Part shown: piece by piece, positions 20,749-33,500 of the stretch
Position numbering within the stretch: position 1 is the stretch's first letter
Layout of the letters: every line of letters starts with the position of its first letter
NCBI GenBank assembly: GCA_001970955.1
Contig: MPUH01000434.1
Span: 1 to 54,593, forward strand
Source of the DNA: Stentor coeruleus
Taxonomy: Eukaryota > Ciliophora > Heterotrichea > Heterotrichida > Stentoridae
Direction: 5' to 3'
Length of the DNA: 54,593 nt
Notes under the pieces: generated by a model
Told to the model about the DNA's origin: nothing
Database searches by the model: none
The model's input: only the letters and a program-made list of their open reading frames with translations
Position numbers and translations under genes: made by a program

Positions 20749-21346
20749 TTATAAATAGGCAGATTATAATGTTCGATTTAATTTACTTACTAATTTTATA
20801 AGGTTTTAAACTATTATGGTAAATTGATTATTTAATCTGAAATGATAAGGGTTAAAAAGTTTGTATTTGAATATTCTTAAATAATATTTAAACTTCTAAA
20901 GTTTTATACATTAGAAATTTTCGGATTCATAGAGATTTTCAGCTTTGAATCTTGATACAAATTAATTATTCTAGCCTTCCATTTATAAATAAGATGATTA
21001 TAATTTGAGATTAAAATTTCTTATTGTCTTGATAAGGTTTTAAGATATTAGATATTTTGATTATTCAACTTGAAAAGATAAGGTTTTAAGATGCTATGAT
21101 ATATTTATTATTTAACTTGAAAAAATAAGGTTTAAAAAAGTGTGTATCGATTTTTCTGAGCGATGCCTAAACTCATAAAGTTATACTTTTAGATTATAAT
21201 TATTAATAAGTTTTTTTCCTCGATATTTATGAAGCATTTCTTTTGGATATTATTAATTATAAGTTTTTTCTCACTACCTTCACCTTATTTTTCATTATCT
21301 TATACATATTTTCTAAACCAAAAACTCAAAGTATTAATCTATTAGT
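20749..21346. other. Intergenic region containing a duplicated, decayed gene start
   Basis: About 600 bases. The part 20799-20910 resembles 21085-21200, and 20918-21005 resembles the first codons of paralogue B, so the promoter and 5' end of B were duplicated here. See the separate relic entry. Confidence 0.65.
20918..21005 (-). pseudogene. Decayed duplicate of the 5' end of paralogue B
   Basis: Read on the minus strand it matches the first ~25 codons of paralogue B (MEG..., then the SRFK region) including the bases just before the ATG, but the fourth codon (Trp) has become TAG and small indels shift the frame. Only the start of the gene survives. It marks a past local duplication. Confidence 0.75.
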
Positions 21347-22612
21347 CTAATTCGATTCAGACTCAGATTCACTAAAAACACTTAAAAAACTTCTATCCAA
21401 GTCAAAAAGCTCTCCAATTTTCTCCTCTCTTACACCACATCCTTTAACTTTTCGCAAATTCAATTTTGGAATCGACATTTTATCCATACCTCCTTTAGAC
21501 TTCCTGTCATTTTTCCCAGACCCTTGAGTACTCTCAGTCATATTCTCCAGATTTTTACTCTTAATATCCTTCTTCAAATTCGCATTCATAGATTCAACTC
21601 CTAACAAATACGTTTTCTTAAAATCCTCAAAATTTTTATTATAACTTTCTTCAAAGTCCCTTACAAAATCACTAGTTTTCCCATGATTCCCTAAGCTTTC
21701 TACATCAATCCAATTTTTATTCACAACCTCATTAGTTTCTTCTGGGGTTTTTAATACAGATTCATTACATTCTAATACATTACTTATAGGCATTTTTGCA
21801 ATAAGACAGCTTTTAAATACTTTATTATATATCGGAGCTGTTTTTTTTTGTATTCTATTAGAATTTTTTATTATTGTAGTTTGTTTATTAGAAATTTTTG
21901 GGTCTGAAATATGCATTGAAATAGTTTTTGCATGAGTTCCTGGTAAAGTTTTTTTATTATTTCGTTTTATACTAGAGTTTGAATATACTCTACTATGTGA
22001 TATGCTTACTTGTGTTGGACTTTTTATTGATGTACTTTGATTTATACTATTTTGGAGGTCAGATAATGAAAAGTTTGTAAGACATGGAGATGAAACATTG
22101 TATTGATGTTGAAAAAATGGGCTGGGGTCTACTGACGTTTTTATCTGTTTTTTGGGATTTGGTTTTGTTTGTTTTTCTGATAATTTTACTTTTTCTAATG
22201 TGTTGGAATTTATATGAAATTCCGGAAGGGATTTTTTTTTGGCGTGGGTGTTAAGGGATGTTTGCTTTGGATTGGAAAATTTGTTTGAGGTTGTTGTTAA
22301 AGGACGCTTTGGTGTAATCTGTATTCGCTCAGATACTTTGGCCGAGTTCTTTCTTCCAGGGATTTGAGTTAAACACTCACTTTGTCTCTCATCAAATGCT
22401 TTAAAACTTTTTTCTGACCCTGAACTATCTCTATTTACGCTTAATCTCGAAGGGATTTTGACCCTAATCGAAATCTTTTTCAAGTCCAAGTTTTTCTTAG
22501 AATGGCTTAAAAAAACTGATGAAATTTGCTCAGATTGCTTCTTTTCATTCTTCTTTGAACCTAATATCTTTGAAGACTGTAAGTTTGAACATGATTTTGT
22601 TTGAGCTTTCAT
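21347..22612 (-). CDS. Disordered basic protein, paralogue C of the WINIE-GKTSDFV family
   Basis: A 421-residue protein starting at the ATG at 22612 (MKAQTKSCSNLQSSK); the open frame extends six codons further but has no ATG there. It is rich in Ser, Lys, Asn and Thr, basic and probably disordered. The shared C-terminal motif reads W-I-D-V-E-S-L-G-N-H-G-K-T-S-D-F-V-R, followed by a helical stretch, a spacer, IPKLNL and an acidic Ser/Glu tail (SESESES), the same order as in paralogue A. The short N-terminal pattern Q-x-S-C...L-x-S-S-K also recurs in A. No known family recognised. Confidence 0.85.
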   Translation of the reverse strand: MKAQTKSCSNLQSSKILGSKKNEKKQSEQISSVFLSHSKKNLDLKKISIRVKIPSRLSVNRDSSGSEKSFKAFDERQSECLTQIPGRKNSAKVSERIQITPKRPLTTTSNKFSNPKQTSLNTHAKKKSLPEFHINSNTLEKVKLSEKQTKPNPKKQIKTSVDPSPFFQHQYNVSSPCLTNFSLSDLQNSINQSTSIKSPTQVSISHSRVYSNSSIKRNNKKTLPGTHAKTISMHISDPKISNKQTTIIKNSNRIQKKTAPIYNKVFKSCLIAKMPISNVLECNESVLKTPEETNEVVNKNWIDVESLGNHGKTSDFVRDFEESYNKNFEDFKKTYLLGVESMNANLKKDIKSKNLENMTESTQGSGKNDRKSKGGMDKMSIPKLNLRKVKGCGVREEKIGELFDLDRSFLSVFSESESESN

Positions 22613-22630
22613 TTTGATATTATTAACCAA

Positions 22631-22982
22631 TTATAACAATGGACAATAGTAATCAATATCTTATTTTATTTCTAAAGTATTACAACCTACTTAATATTTT
22701 ATTATAATAAATTTAAGCTAAATATTATAAAAGCATGGTAAATTATATTAAGCTTATTAACTGTTTTTAACAATGAATATGGTTATTACAAATAGTTTTA
22801 AGAGTTCTTAGTTTAATACTCTTATTATAAGTTTTCCTTATAAATAAAAATATTTTGTATTATACTCATGTTAAAAAATTGTAATCATATTACTAATAAG
22901 AAATTCATACTTTAATTAATTTTGTATTATACTCATGTTAAAAAATTGTAATCATATTACTAATAAGAAATTCATACTTTAA
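22631..22982. other. Intergenic region with a 67-nt tandem duplication
   Basis: AT-rich spacer between minus-strand genes. It holds the direct duplication 22854-22990 and no coding structure. Confidence 0.55.
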
Positions 22983-22990
22983 TTAATTTA
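22854..22990. repeat. Tandem direct duplication, period 67 nt
   Basis: About 70 bases starting at 22854 recur from 22921, with the copies sharing a few bases at the junction. The second copy runs into the stop codon of the LRR gene. Size and perfection resemble the N-joined overlaps elsewhere, so this may be another assembly join. Confidence 0.75.
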
Positions 22991-24431
22991 ACTGCCACTT
23001 TTTTATAACTACTCGATCATTTTCATTTATACATATTACTTTACATGACTTTGCTACAGACTGACATATTATATGTTTAATATCTGCTGAAGTAACAATA
23101 TCAATATACAATCTTATAAGACATTTTAAATGCCTAGCATATTCAGCAATAGTCAAACCCCCTTCATCATATCCTTCATTCATAGCAATATTAAGAATAC
23201 ATATATGTGGTAAAGTATGAATTCCAATCATTATACTCATAATACCTTTAGGTTCTAGAGAATTATGTTGTATTGATAACTCTTCTAGTATTCTAAGTTG
23301 TGGAAGTGCTTGTCCTAAGGATTCTGCTCCTTCTGGACCAATGTTGTTATATCCTAAATCTAACTCCATGAGATTTGAAAAAGTAGAAAGGGTTTTAGAT
23401 AAATGAATACAGCCTACATCAGAAATGATATTTTGAGTAAGATTTAAAGAAAGAAGTCTTTTCATTTTCCTTGTTGATTCAGAAAACAACTGAATATCAC
23501 TGTCCCCTAACCCATTAAAAGGAAGATTTATATATTTTATACAGTCAACATTGCCAAGATACTCACAAAATAAAGAAAATTGATATTCATTAGATATAGC
23601 ATTTTCTAAATCTATGCTTTTGATTTTCTCGTAATTTTTAAAGGTTTGAACAATTTTTTTGAATTTCTCATCTGAAAACTTTACATCGCAACAGTATATT
23701 CTATTAATTTTTCTTGAATAATCTGAATAAAGTAAAGAAATTTCAATGTAGCAATCTTCATCGTCATTGATATGAAAGTAAAGTAAATGATTTTTTGTAC
23801 GATTGCTTTTCATTATAGATTTATCCTCCTCTATGTTGCTAGTCTTGCTTAATTCTTTTACTTTTTGCTGTATTTTAACCCTTTCAATTTCTCTTTTATA
23901 AAATTCATTATCAAGATTACACAAACTAATCCCCTGACTGAGAAACTCCGTCGTACTAAAAACTTTATATAACTTTTTTGTTATATGTTCTATATAAACG
24001 TATTTTTCTTGAAAAATTACCATATCACTATTTAATAAGTTTACATTTTCTTCAAACAAAAAACTATGAACTGTTAGATATTTCTCAGCTCTACCTAAAT
24101 GTAGAATTTTCAACTTGTTCATTGCATTATCAATATCATAAATACATCGATTTAATTTCCCTTCTACATCAGTAAAAGCTTTATGAATATTATTTATGCA
24201 TTCTCTTGTTATTTTTTCAGCTTGTGAAATAAAACCTTTGATTTTTTCCTTTTTGGCATTTAGAATTCCAATTAGCGGTTTGATTTTACTACATGAAGAT
24301 ACTGTTGGGATAATACAAATATCATCATGAACAAAGTGGTATGAAGCATGTTTATAACAAAGAAACACATGATTTTTCTGGCATTGACAAATAAAATCAG
24401 AAATATTTGCACAATTAGCACACCTTTCCAT
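22983..24431 (-). CDS. B-box-like zinc finger, coiled-coil and leucine-rich-repeat protein
   Basis: A 482-residue protein. Residues 1-40 hold a Cys/His cluster (CANC, CQC, CYKHASYHF) with the spacing of a B-box-type zinc finger. A helical region to about 215 resembles the coiled coil that follows B-boxes in TRIM-like proteins. From about 265 to 455 there are ribonuclease-inhibitor-type leucine-rich repeats (for example LLSLNLTQNIISDVGCIHLS and LMELDLGYNNIGPEG), the type found in RanGAP and NLRC-like proteins. LRRs of this kind bind other proteins. There is no RING or GTPase domain, so ligase activity is not predicted. B-box plus LRR combinations are common in ciliates. Exact role unknown. Confidence 0.88.
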   Translation of the reverse strand: MERCANCANISDFICQCQKNHVFLCYKHASYHFVHDDICIIPTVSSCSKIKPLIGILNAKKEKIKGFISQAEKITRECINNIHKAFTDVEGKLNRCIYDIDNAMNKLKILHLGRAEKYLTVHSFLFEENVNLLNSDMVIFQEKYVYIEHITKKLYKVFSTTEFLSQGISLCNLDNEFYKREIERVKIQQKVKELSKTSNIEEDKSIMKSNRTKNHLLYFHINDDEDCYIEISLLYSDYSRKINRIYCCDVKFSDEKFKKIVQTFKNYEKIKSIDLENAISNEYQFSLFCEYLGNVDCIKYINLPFNGLGDSDIQLFSESTRKMKRLLSLNLTQNIISDVGCIHLSKTLSTFSNLMELDLGYNNIGPEGAESLGQALPQLRILEELSIQHNSLEPKGIMSIMIGIHTLPHICILNIAMNEGYDEGGLTIAEYARHLKCLIRLYIDIVTSADIKHIICQSVAKSCKVICINENDRVVIKKWQLN

Positions 24432-24527
24432 ATTAAAAACTATAAACTTATTATTGAAAATGCATAAACAACAAACATTACTCTTTACCTTTTTATTACA
24501 AAAACTATCACAAAAATTCCATTAAAA

Positions 24528-27500
24528 TTATTTCTTAAGACTTTGTGAAAGAGTTCTACTTCCTCTTCTCCCATCAACATTTCCAAATCCATTAGGTGCA
24601 GTCTCAGCAATCCTCTTAGTAATACTCCTAACTTTTTTACTCATCAAATAATCTGTATCAATAATATTTGTTGATTTAATTTCCATAATATCAAATGGTT
24701 TATAACTAACCATTTTAACATCTTGAGTATTCTTAATAGCCTTACTAATAATATCCATTCTCTTATCATAAAGATTGACTCGATTATTAATAACTCCATA
24801 AGAAAACCTTGTAACTTGTATATCATCAAGGGCAAATTCATCAGTATTAATAGATGAATATAGTCTATTAATAATACTTTGTAAATTTGCCAAACAATTA
24901 GCATCATTTCTGTTCCTCCCTAAAAGATTACTAAATTCCATAGAATTCCAATATGCGACAATTTGCATCCAAGTATCAGGGCAATCGAGTATTTTTGGAA
25001 ATTGTGTTAAAAATGAATCAGCGATATTTGGTAAGGTAAAATTCTTCCCAGCACTTCGGGAAAAAAGTTCAGCTAAATACTCACGATATAATCTGACAAT
25101 ACCTAATCCTTGTTTATTCATAACAGAAACTTCAGGAAGTGCTTCAATAGCCCCTTGTTCAAGGATTGTGCATTTTATTGGGAATTTTATATTAAATTCA
25201 ACTTGTGACGTAATTTTTAATAACCCAGTCATTTTTAGAGCATGGCGCCATCCTGAACGGAAAGTTCGAATATCGTCTGGGTTTATGTTTTGTTCATTAT
25301 CTGGGGTCCCTCCATGGATTAGAACTTTGTGTGAGGTTCGCATCATAAGTTCTCTATAGTCAATTTTAGCAAAGCCACATGACATTTCGATTGGAAGATT
25401 TTCTTTACAGAAAACTATTATGAATTCGAATATAAGGAAAATTTTTGATACATCCATTTCATTAGAGATTCTAGCAGTGAAGATATTGAAGTCTTTGTCT
25501 GTTGGGATTTCAAATGTCCAGCGATCTTCAAGTTGTTCTCGCCAAGTGGATTCAATAAAAATTGAGTTCCCAATGTATTTTTGGGTTAAGGAGGACCAAT
25601 GAGTGATTCTTACAAACCTTTTAAGTATACATGCTCGTTGGACAATAAGCCCATCAGGTATGGAGATCCCTGAAGCCATAATAAGGGTTATATACCCACC
25701 ATTGTTGCATGGATTTTGTTTTAAATAAGTAATTGAGTCGACTTTAGACTTACTAGCAATAGGATTAACATCTCTAAAATGCAACCCAGAAGGATCTAAT
25801 GCAGGGACTATATCCGAACTAGGTAAAATCCTCTTCATCTTATGTTGTTCTGATATAAACGACGGGAGGAAATGCGAAGGCATGTCTTGAAATATCTTGA
25901 AAAAGTCCATTGGGCTAATCTTCCTTGATTTCCTTATATTAAACATAATCGAACTAGCTCTTGGATCTGCAAATACCTCAGGACTAGCTCCAGACATAAG
26001 CAAAACAAACTCGTCAATATCAATTTTCCCATTTTTATCAGCATCAACATAACTTAATAAATGATTTAATTCCTCTTGATTCACATCAGCTTTAGTACTT
26101 TTTAATACCCCAAGTAACTGATCAGGGGTTAAATACCCATTTTTCATAATATCCGCATGAATAAATTTCTGTCTCACATCCTGCATTTCATCTTCTTGTC
26201 TTAATATTTCCCTTTTTACCGTATCTTCTACAAAACTCTTAAATTCCTCATATTCAATTTTACCATTACGGTTCTTATCGATTTTTCCCATTATTTCTTT
26301 TGTCTGGTTCTGTGAAGGAAGTATACAATATGCTTTAATTCCAAGGATTATTTCATTATAATCAATTGATCCATCTTTGTCTCTGTCAAGCATAGCGAAA
26401 ATCTCTCTAACTTCTTCGTCAAATCTTTGGCCAAGGTCAAGGTTTGTGATTCTTCTTTCAAGACTTGCTTTATACCCTGGCATTTTTATTGATAATTCAT
26501 TTATGCTTATGGTTTTACTATTGTTTGTATCAAGAATGCTAAAAGCTTCGATAAGTTTTTGATCTGGGATCATGGTTCGCATTGTTTTAAAGGCTTCTAT
26601 GAATTCATCAAGTGATAAAACCCCATCATTGTCAATATCATATTTAGAAAACATTTCAATTGATGTAACTTCTGCTCTTATAAGCTCAGCATTTAGCATA
26701 TCTATTAAATTTTGAGCTGCAGTTTTTGGTGATTGAGGAAATATTGGAGGTCTTTGTATAGATTCAGGTCGCGGAGGTGGTCTGACAATACCTTCCATAC
26801 GATCTTGTAAATATCTTAGATCTATAAATTGTGGATCTTGACCTCTACATTCTGTGGCTATCGTATTTAGAAGGTTTCTGTCTATACGAATTGTATTAAG
26901 GGATTTATAAAAAGCATCTTTATGGATTGAAGGATTTGAACCAAAAAGCTGATTAAAGGTTGTTTTTTGTTCACGAATAGATTCTTTTAGAAGAAGGTAA
27001 GGGTCCATTTTTATCCCTGGTTTTGCGCATTCGGATAATAATGTACTTAAGCGGGTTAGGTCAACTTGATTACCTTGTAAAGATATGAGATCACAAAGTT
27101 CGATTATTTCACCTTCTCTCATTATCCTTTCGTCTCTTAATAATTTTACGAAAGCAGCTTTAGGAAATGGTCCTGAGTCACGACCTAAGAGCTTGGCTAA
27201 GTTGATTCTGTTGACATTGAGAAAGTCATAGAGGATCTTTACTGGTCCTGGTGCTTGGCCTGGAGGTTTCATGATTCCTCGTGGAGATGACTGTCTAAAA
27301 TCTCTAGAATCAAGAGCAGACCTATTAGGAATACTCAAATAACTAGCTTGTTCATTTCTTACAGGTTCTCTAAAAGGTTGTGTTCCAGAAGGTAATACTT
27401 GTTCAACCCTAACACCAGAAAGGGCATCTAAAAGTGTAGGTCTCTGTACATATCCCCTTCCACAATCAAGTAACAAGCACAAATCATTGAGTATATCATC

Positions 27501-30500
27501 TTCAGATGGTATCTGAAGATCTATTTTCACCATAACTTTTATATCATCAAAAGAAATTGATTGTGTAAACTTTTTCTCAACATAAACCGTAACTGTAACT
27601 TTTTTACTACTTACAATAGTTGATGAAATATAATCTAAACATTGATACAATGTTTCAAGGTCATCTCTTGTTAATACCTTAAACCTTAAACTTGTAGCTT
27701 GTTGAATAGGTTGAAAAGGTTGTATAGGTTTTGAAGGATTTTGAGGATTTGAATCTACTCTTCCTAAAGCTTTTAAAGCATAATCAAAATCCTTTAAACT
27801 AACAGATTCACGTGTGGGGTCTTTAAAATAGTTTATAAGCCTTTGAGATTGAGTTGCAGCAGGGTCAATACCAAGTTTATACAAAGCATTTCTGAACTCT
27901 TGTAAAGCAATCGACCCATCTCTTTCAACATTATATCTTCTAAAATAAGCTTGTGAGTCAGATTTATAATCATTTAAACTTTGTAAAATATTAGAAAAAA
28001 TCGGTACTGCCCATGAAATTGCGTTTAAGTCGACCTTAGGTGCATCTTTCATAACCCTTCTAACAAAATCTGCAATATAAATTCTCCCACTTCTAGTTTT
28101 ATCTATATCAGAAAACACACTTTTATATTCATGATCTGTTAGACTTAGCCTAACACTTTTAAGAGCATTTTCCATTTCAAACATAGTAACTTGTCTATCT
28201 CTATCAGTATCATATTTTGTAAGGACATCAAGTAAATCGATTTTATTAGTATCAATAAAATTGTAAATTTTACTAAAAATTGAGTTTGATGAGTCGTCAA
28301 TTCCATTAACAAGTCTTACAAAATGTTCTACTGAAGATCTACCGTCTGAGGTTTTTTCTAGTAATTCCCAAACAACTTCAATTTCAATAGCCGTCAAGGG
28401 TGTCCCTGCATGATAAAGTGCTTGAGAAAAATTACTTCGGGTTAAATGTTGATCTTTTTCATAATCAAAATCCCTAAATATCCCTATTGGATCAATACGA
28501 CCTTCTTGCCATCTACGTCTTAAACGTTCAAAAATAGCTGAAGGAGATGGTCTTGGGTCAGGAAACCTTTCTCTAACCCCAATACGATCAGCAAGATCTT
28601 TAACACTTAATCTTCCATCAGGAGCTTTAGTCAAATTGTTATCATGTATCAACATAGCGATTTCTTCAGCAGTCAAAGGCATTCTTAATCCTTCTAAAAC
28701 TTTCCTTATAACATTCGGAGGTAGAAAATAATCATTTTTTATATTCTCATCAAAAGCTTTAACAAATGATATTTTACTAGTCTGTAAAAATTCTCTAACT
28801 TTCATATTTACCAATTCTATTCCCCCAAGTTCGATTTTTTTAATAAAGTCTTGATATATAATTTTATTACTTCTTTTTGGATCTAAAGAATCAGCTAATG
28901 ATCTTAGGTCTATTGGGGTACAGTCTGGTTGAATTTGTTTTATGCATTCAAGGAAATCTGAAACTACTAAAAACCCTTGCATGTCGAGATCTTTTGATGA
29001 AAAAATCCCTTGTAAATCGATTTTTTTATCATTCGCTACCCTTCTTATAAGGTAATAAAGTCTATCAAGTTTCCTTTCATTTTCCAAGAATTCTGGGAAG
29101 AGTTTTTCGAAATTCGTTAATGAAATCTGACCATCTTGGGTTGGCATAAGTTCATCAACAAGTTTTTGCATATCTTGATATGGAATGTTTACTCTTATAT
29201 CACGTAAGGCTTCTGAAAACTCATTTATTGACACTGAGTTGCTGTGATCACGATCAAAACGTGTGAAGAGTTCTTTGAGTTTCATATTGTTACCTTTGAC
29301 ATAACGTTGGATTTCATCTAGATAACGCTGTGCCCAATGAGGTTCTTTAGGTTGTATTGTTTTTCCTGTAGTTTTAGGAGCAGAATATTTTGGTTTGATT
29401 TTATTGAAAAGTTCTTCATAGTTTATAAGATTGGTTTTTGTACGATCAAGTTCTGACCATATGAAATCTAAATCCTCTTCTGTTATATTAATAGAATTAG
29501 AGACAAAAATTTCTTTTAAATTCGACTTGGATATCATTTTATCCCCATAAGTGTCGAAACTCCTAAGATTTTCAAAAAAGTTCATGTTTTTCGACTGTAT
29601 TTCCTTTTTAAGTCTCTTATAAATATCAACTTTCTTTTTTCCTTTTTTAGATTTAAGTTTCTTTAGAAATTTCTTATACAAAATCTTCCCATCTTTACCT
29701 TTTTCCAATGAATCCATAAGTTTTGTATAATCAGTACTTTTCAAATTCCCCCCAAGTGATGAAAATGCTTCAAAAAACATTTTGGGTGTTAGGGCTTTAT
29801 CATTATTCACATCATATTTTTCAAATATTTCATTAGCTTTAATCATTTTTTCTGTACATACTTTTCTTATTTGATCATAGATTTTAGATAAATCATCTAC
29901 TAAAGGAAGCCTGTCAATAAGGTCTTCATAAGAAAATCTATTGTCTCTAGTTCTATGAAGAGGGTTTTCTAATACTAATTTCATACTTTCTTCACGAGTT
30001 AAAGGTAGTTTCATAGTTCCAAAAGCTTCTAAGAACTGGTCAAAATGAATACATTTGTCATTTATATAATCAAGATTACTAAAAACCTCAGTTATATCTA
30101 TATGACTTTTTTTGATAAAATCAGCAACTCTTTTATTCAACTCTTCAATTTCTTCTATTAAAATCCTCCCAACAAATTCATGATATAAAATCCTCCCATC
30201 ATGATTTATATCAAGATAACGAGCTATATCTTCAAGATCATATCTATTAAATCTTGGGTACATCTGTCCTACCTCCCTTTCAAATTCTTCATAACTCAAA
30301 TAATTACTTCTGTCTCTATCAGCAACAGCAAAAAGTCTTCTTAAATCAACCCTATCTCTTTTAATCACATCTCTAAATTCCTCAAGTTTTGCTTCAATCC
30401 TATCATCTGTATCTCTTTTCCCTAATATTTTCTCAAATTCAGTCAAAGATATCCTTCCATCTCTATTTGAATCTAATTCTTCCATAAAATTCTGAAGCTC

Positions 30501-33500
30501 TTTTTGTGAAATTTTCACTCCCATTGAATCTAAAGCTTTAGCAAATTCGAATGTTGTTAATGAGTTAGATCTATCAAGATCAAATTCTTGGAAAAGTTGT
30601 TTTGTAGTAAGTTGTTTACGTGAAGCATATTCTTGGATTATTTGTATATAAGATTTTGCCCAATGTTGTTTTGGTCCACGTAAAGGTCTTCTGGAATAAG
30701 CAGGGGATACACTTCTATATCCGAAGTCTTCAGATGGTTTAGGGGTTAGGTTTCTTGAGTCGAAACCATCATGCTTTTGATATGGGTCTTCACGGTTTCT
30801 TGAATTACTTCTTCTGTCTTCTTGCTCACGACGATCAGGTTCCCTTCTCCATTCCCTTGAGTCTTTATTATATTCCTTGTCTTGTCCATATTCTCTACTA
30901 CGGTCTTTGGTATATTCTCGATTTCGGTCATCGTCATATTCTCTGCTTTTTTCTCTTGTGAACTCCCTGTCTCTATCGTAACTCTTATCCCCAAACTCTC
31001 TACTTCGGTCTCTGTATAAATCTTGATCCCTATCATTGCCTTTATCTCCGAAATCTCTGCTTTTATCCCCAAAATCTCTACCTTTATCTCCAAAATCTCT
31101 ACTTCTATCTCCAAAATCTCTACTTCTATCTGGAAAATCTCTGCCTTTATCTGGAAAATCTCTGCCTTTATCTGCAAAATCTCTGCCTTTATCTGCAAAA
31201 TCTCTACCTTTATCTGCAAAGTCTCTACCTTTATCTGCAAAATCTCTACCTTTATCTGCAAAATCTCTGCCTTTATCTCCAAAATCTCTAACTTTATCTG
31301 CAAAATCTCTACCTCTATCCCCAAAATCTCTACCTTTGTCTGCAAAATCTCTACCTCTGTCCACATTCAAATTCTTATCCCGATCTCTTTCATTTTGCCC
31401 TCTATTATAATCTCTAGGATCTCTTTCAAAATTACTTTCATCTCTTATATAATCCCTACTATTCTCAGGTTTATATTTACCTTCTTCATATTCTGGCTTT
31501 TCCCGATACCCTAAATTCTCAGCTCTTGAACCCCTATCAAATTTCCTTTCATCCACAGGTCGTCTTCTAGGAAAAGATTCACCTGCATCATAAACTTTTT
31601 GAACAAATTCCTTATAATTAATTTTCCCAACATCATCAGCATCCATTCCTGAGCAAAATTTTTTCAACTCTTCCTTATTAATATCTAAACTTGTTTTTCT
31701 TAACAAATCAAAAAGTTCCATAAACCCAATCATCCCTGTAGGTTCATTATAAAGTACAGAAATATTCACCCCTTTATCCAAAGTCTGTTTTTTTATCCTA
31801 GTTAAAAACTTTTCAGCAAAAGAATTATATATAATCCCATCATGAATTTTAGCTATAAACCCAGGATATTTTATAGACCCACTATTTGTATTATCCAAAT
31901 CATTTTCTAATATTTTCACATTAGCCATACTAATCCCTCTATCAGTTATATCATCTATGATTTTATAAAAGTTCTCTACTGATATACGATTTGTCCCATA
32001 TTTATCATATTGTTCAGGTATAAACCTATCAATATTGATTTTTTTTTCAATAACACATTCTGCTATTTTTTGATATATTCCTTCAATAATTTTGATTTCT
32101 ATACGTCTTGATGTATTTAATGACCTTTTATCTGTAGTTTCAAGTTTTATTTGTAATAAACTGCTTAAACTAGCCACTGAGATTTTCTGCATTTTTTGGT
32201 TTGTGATGCCTAAGTTTTTAATGTCTGGGTTTAAATGCATCATAAGTTCTCCTATTCGAGCTATATCAATATCTCTATTTATTGTTGCTAAACCTTCAGC
32301 GAATTCAGCTCGATATATATCGTTTCCGTTTACAGAAAAAATTTCTTCAATCCTTTTACCTGTATTTCTAAAATAATTTCTAAGTTCTTCAATTAGATTA
32401 TCTAATGGCGCGGTATTGTTTTCTATAAGCGTAATGATATCTTTGATGAATATTCTATCACCTTTGCGGATCTCATTACCAAATCGTAATTTATCACTGT
32501 CTGTTATATTAAAAGTCATATCATCTAATGCTTGAGCTAATTCAGCCATTGTTAGTTTTCCGGTTCCATCAGCATTAAAGCTCATAAATAGTTTTTCTAA
32601 AGGAATTTGCTGTTTTATTTTATAATCTCTTATTTGTTTTATCCATTTTTCTGCCCAGTGAGGTTTGTCTTTTTTTATAAGTTCATTTGTTTTCATATCT
32701 TGAGGTTGCTGGAGAGAAAAATATGCCATTAAATCTCCCATTGTTGCATGATTTTTCCCTTGACCCATATCGTCGATGATATGCTCCACATCATTTTCTG
32801 TAAAATTCAAACCCATAAAATTTATCCCTTCCTTCATATCGCCTATGGTAAAAATGTTTTCCTTAGTTTCTGGGTCGTATCTGCTTTTAAACACATCTTT
32901 TGGATGCTTGCCTTTCATAGCCCTTAGAATTTTCTGTTTATTCAGTTTATCTCTTTTATCAATAATCCCAATACTTTTCTCAAATTTAGTCATGAACTCC
33001 ATAAATGTCACTCTTCCATCATGGTTTGCATCAAGTTCATTATACAGTTTTTCTATATCAATTTCACTTAAACCAAGTCCAAGATAAGCGAGCATTTTAG
33101 AGAACTCTGGTTTATTTAACGAATTGTTCCTATCATAATCATATTGTCTGAAAAAGTCTTGCAGGTTAAGTCCACGATTTTTTAAAAAAACGTTGATTTT
33201 TCTAAAGAACTCATGACTAACTGTTGTTTGAATTAAGTCTACAGACATACCTAGTTTATCAGCGAATTCAGTTACAGATACAGAGCCATCATGATCTTTA
33301 TCTAGATCTTGGATTATAAGGGTGATTTCTGAAGAAGTTAAACTTGAGATACCCATTTCACTTAGAGCTTGACTGAATTCAAATGGGCCTAAGCTTCCAT
33401 CGCCGTTTTTATCAAATTTTGCAAATACTGCTGTTAAAGTTTGATGACTGGAACGGACGAAAGACTTGATTTTTTCATAGACTGCAACCATATCAAGAAG

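Noticed and set aside
31023..31514. Long plus-strand frames (124-163 codons) opposite the heptad repeat
   Set aside because: They are antisense shadows of a 21-nt repeat; a period divisible by three with no stop keeps all frames open.
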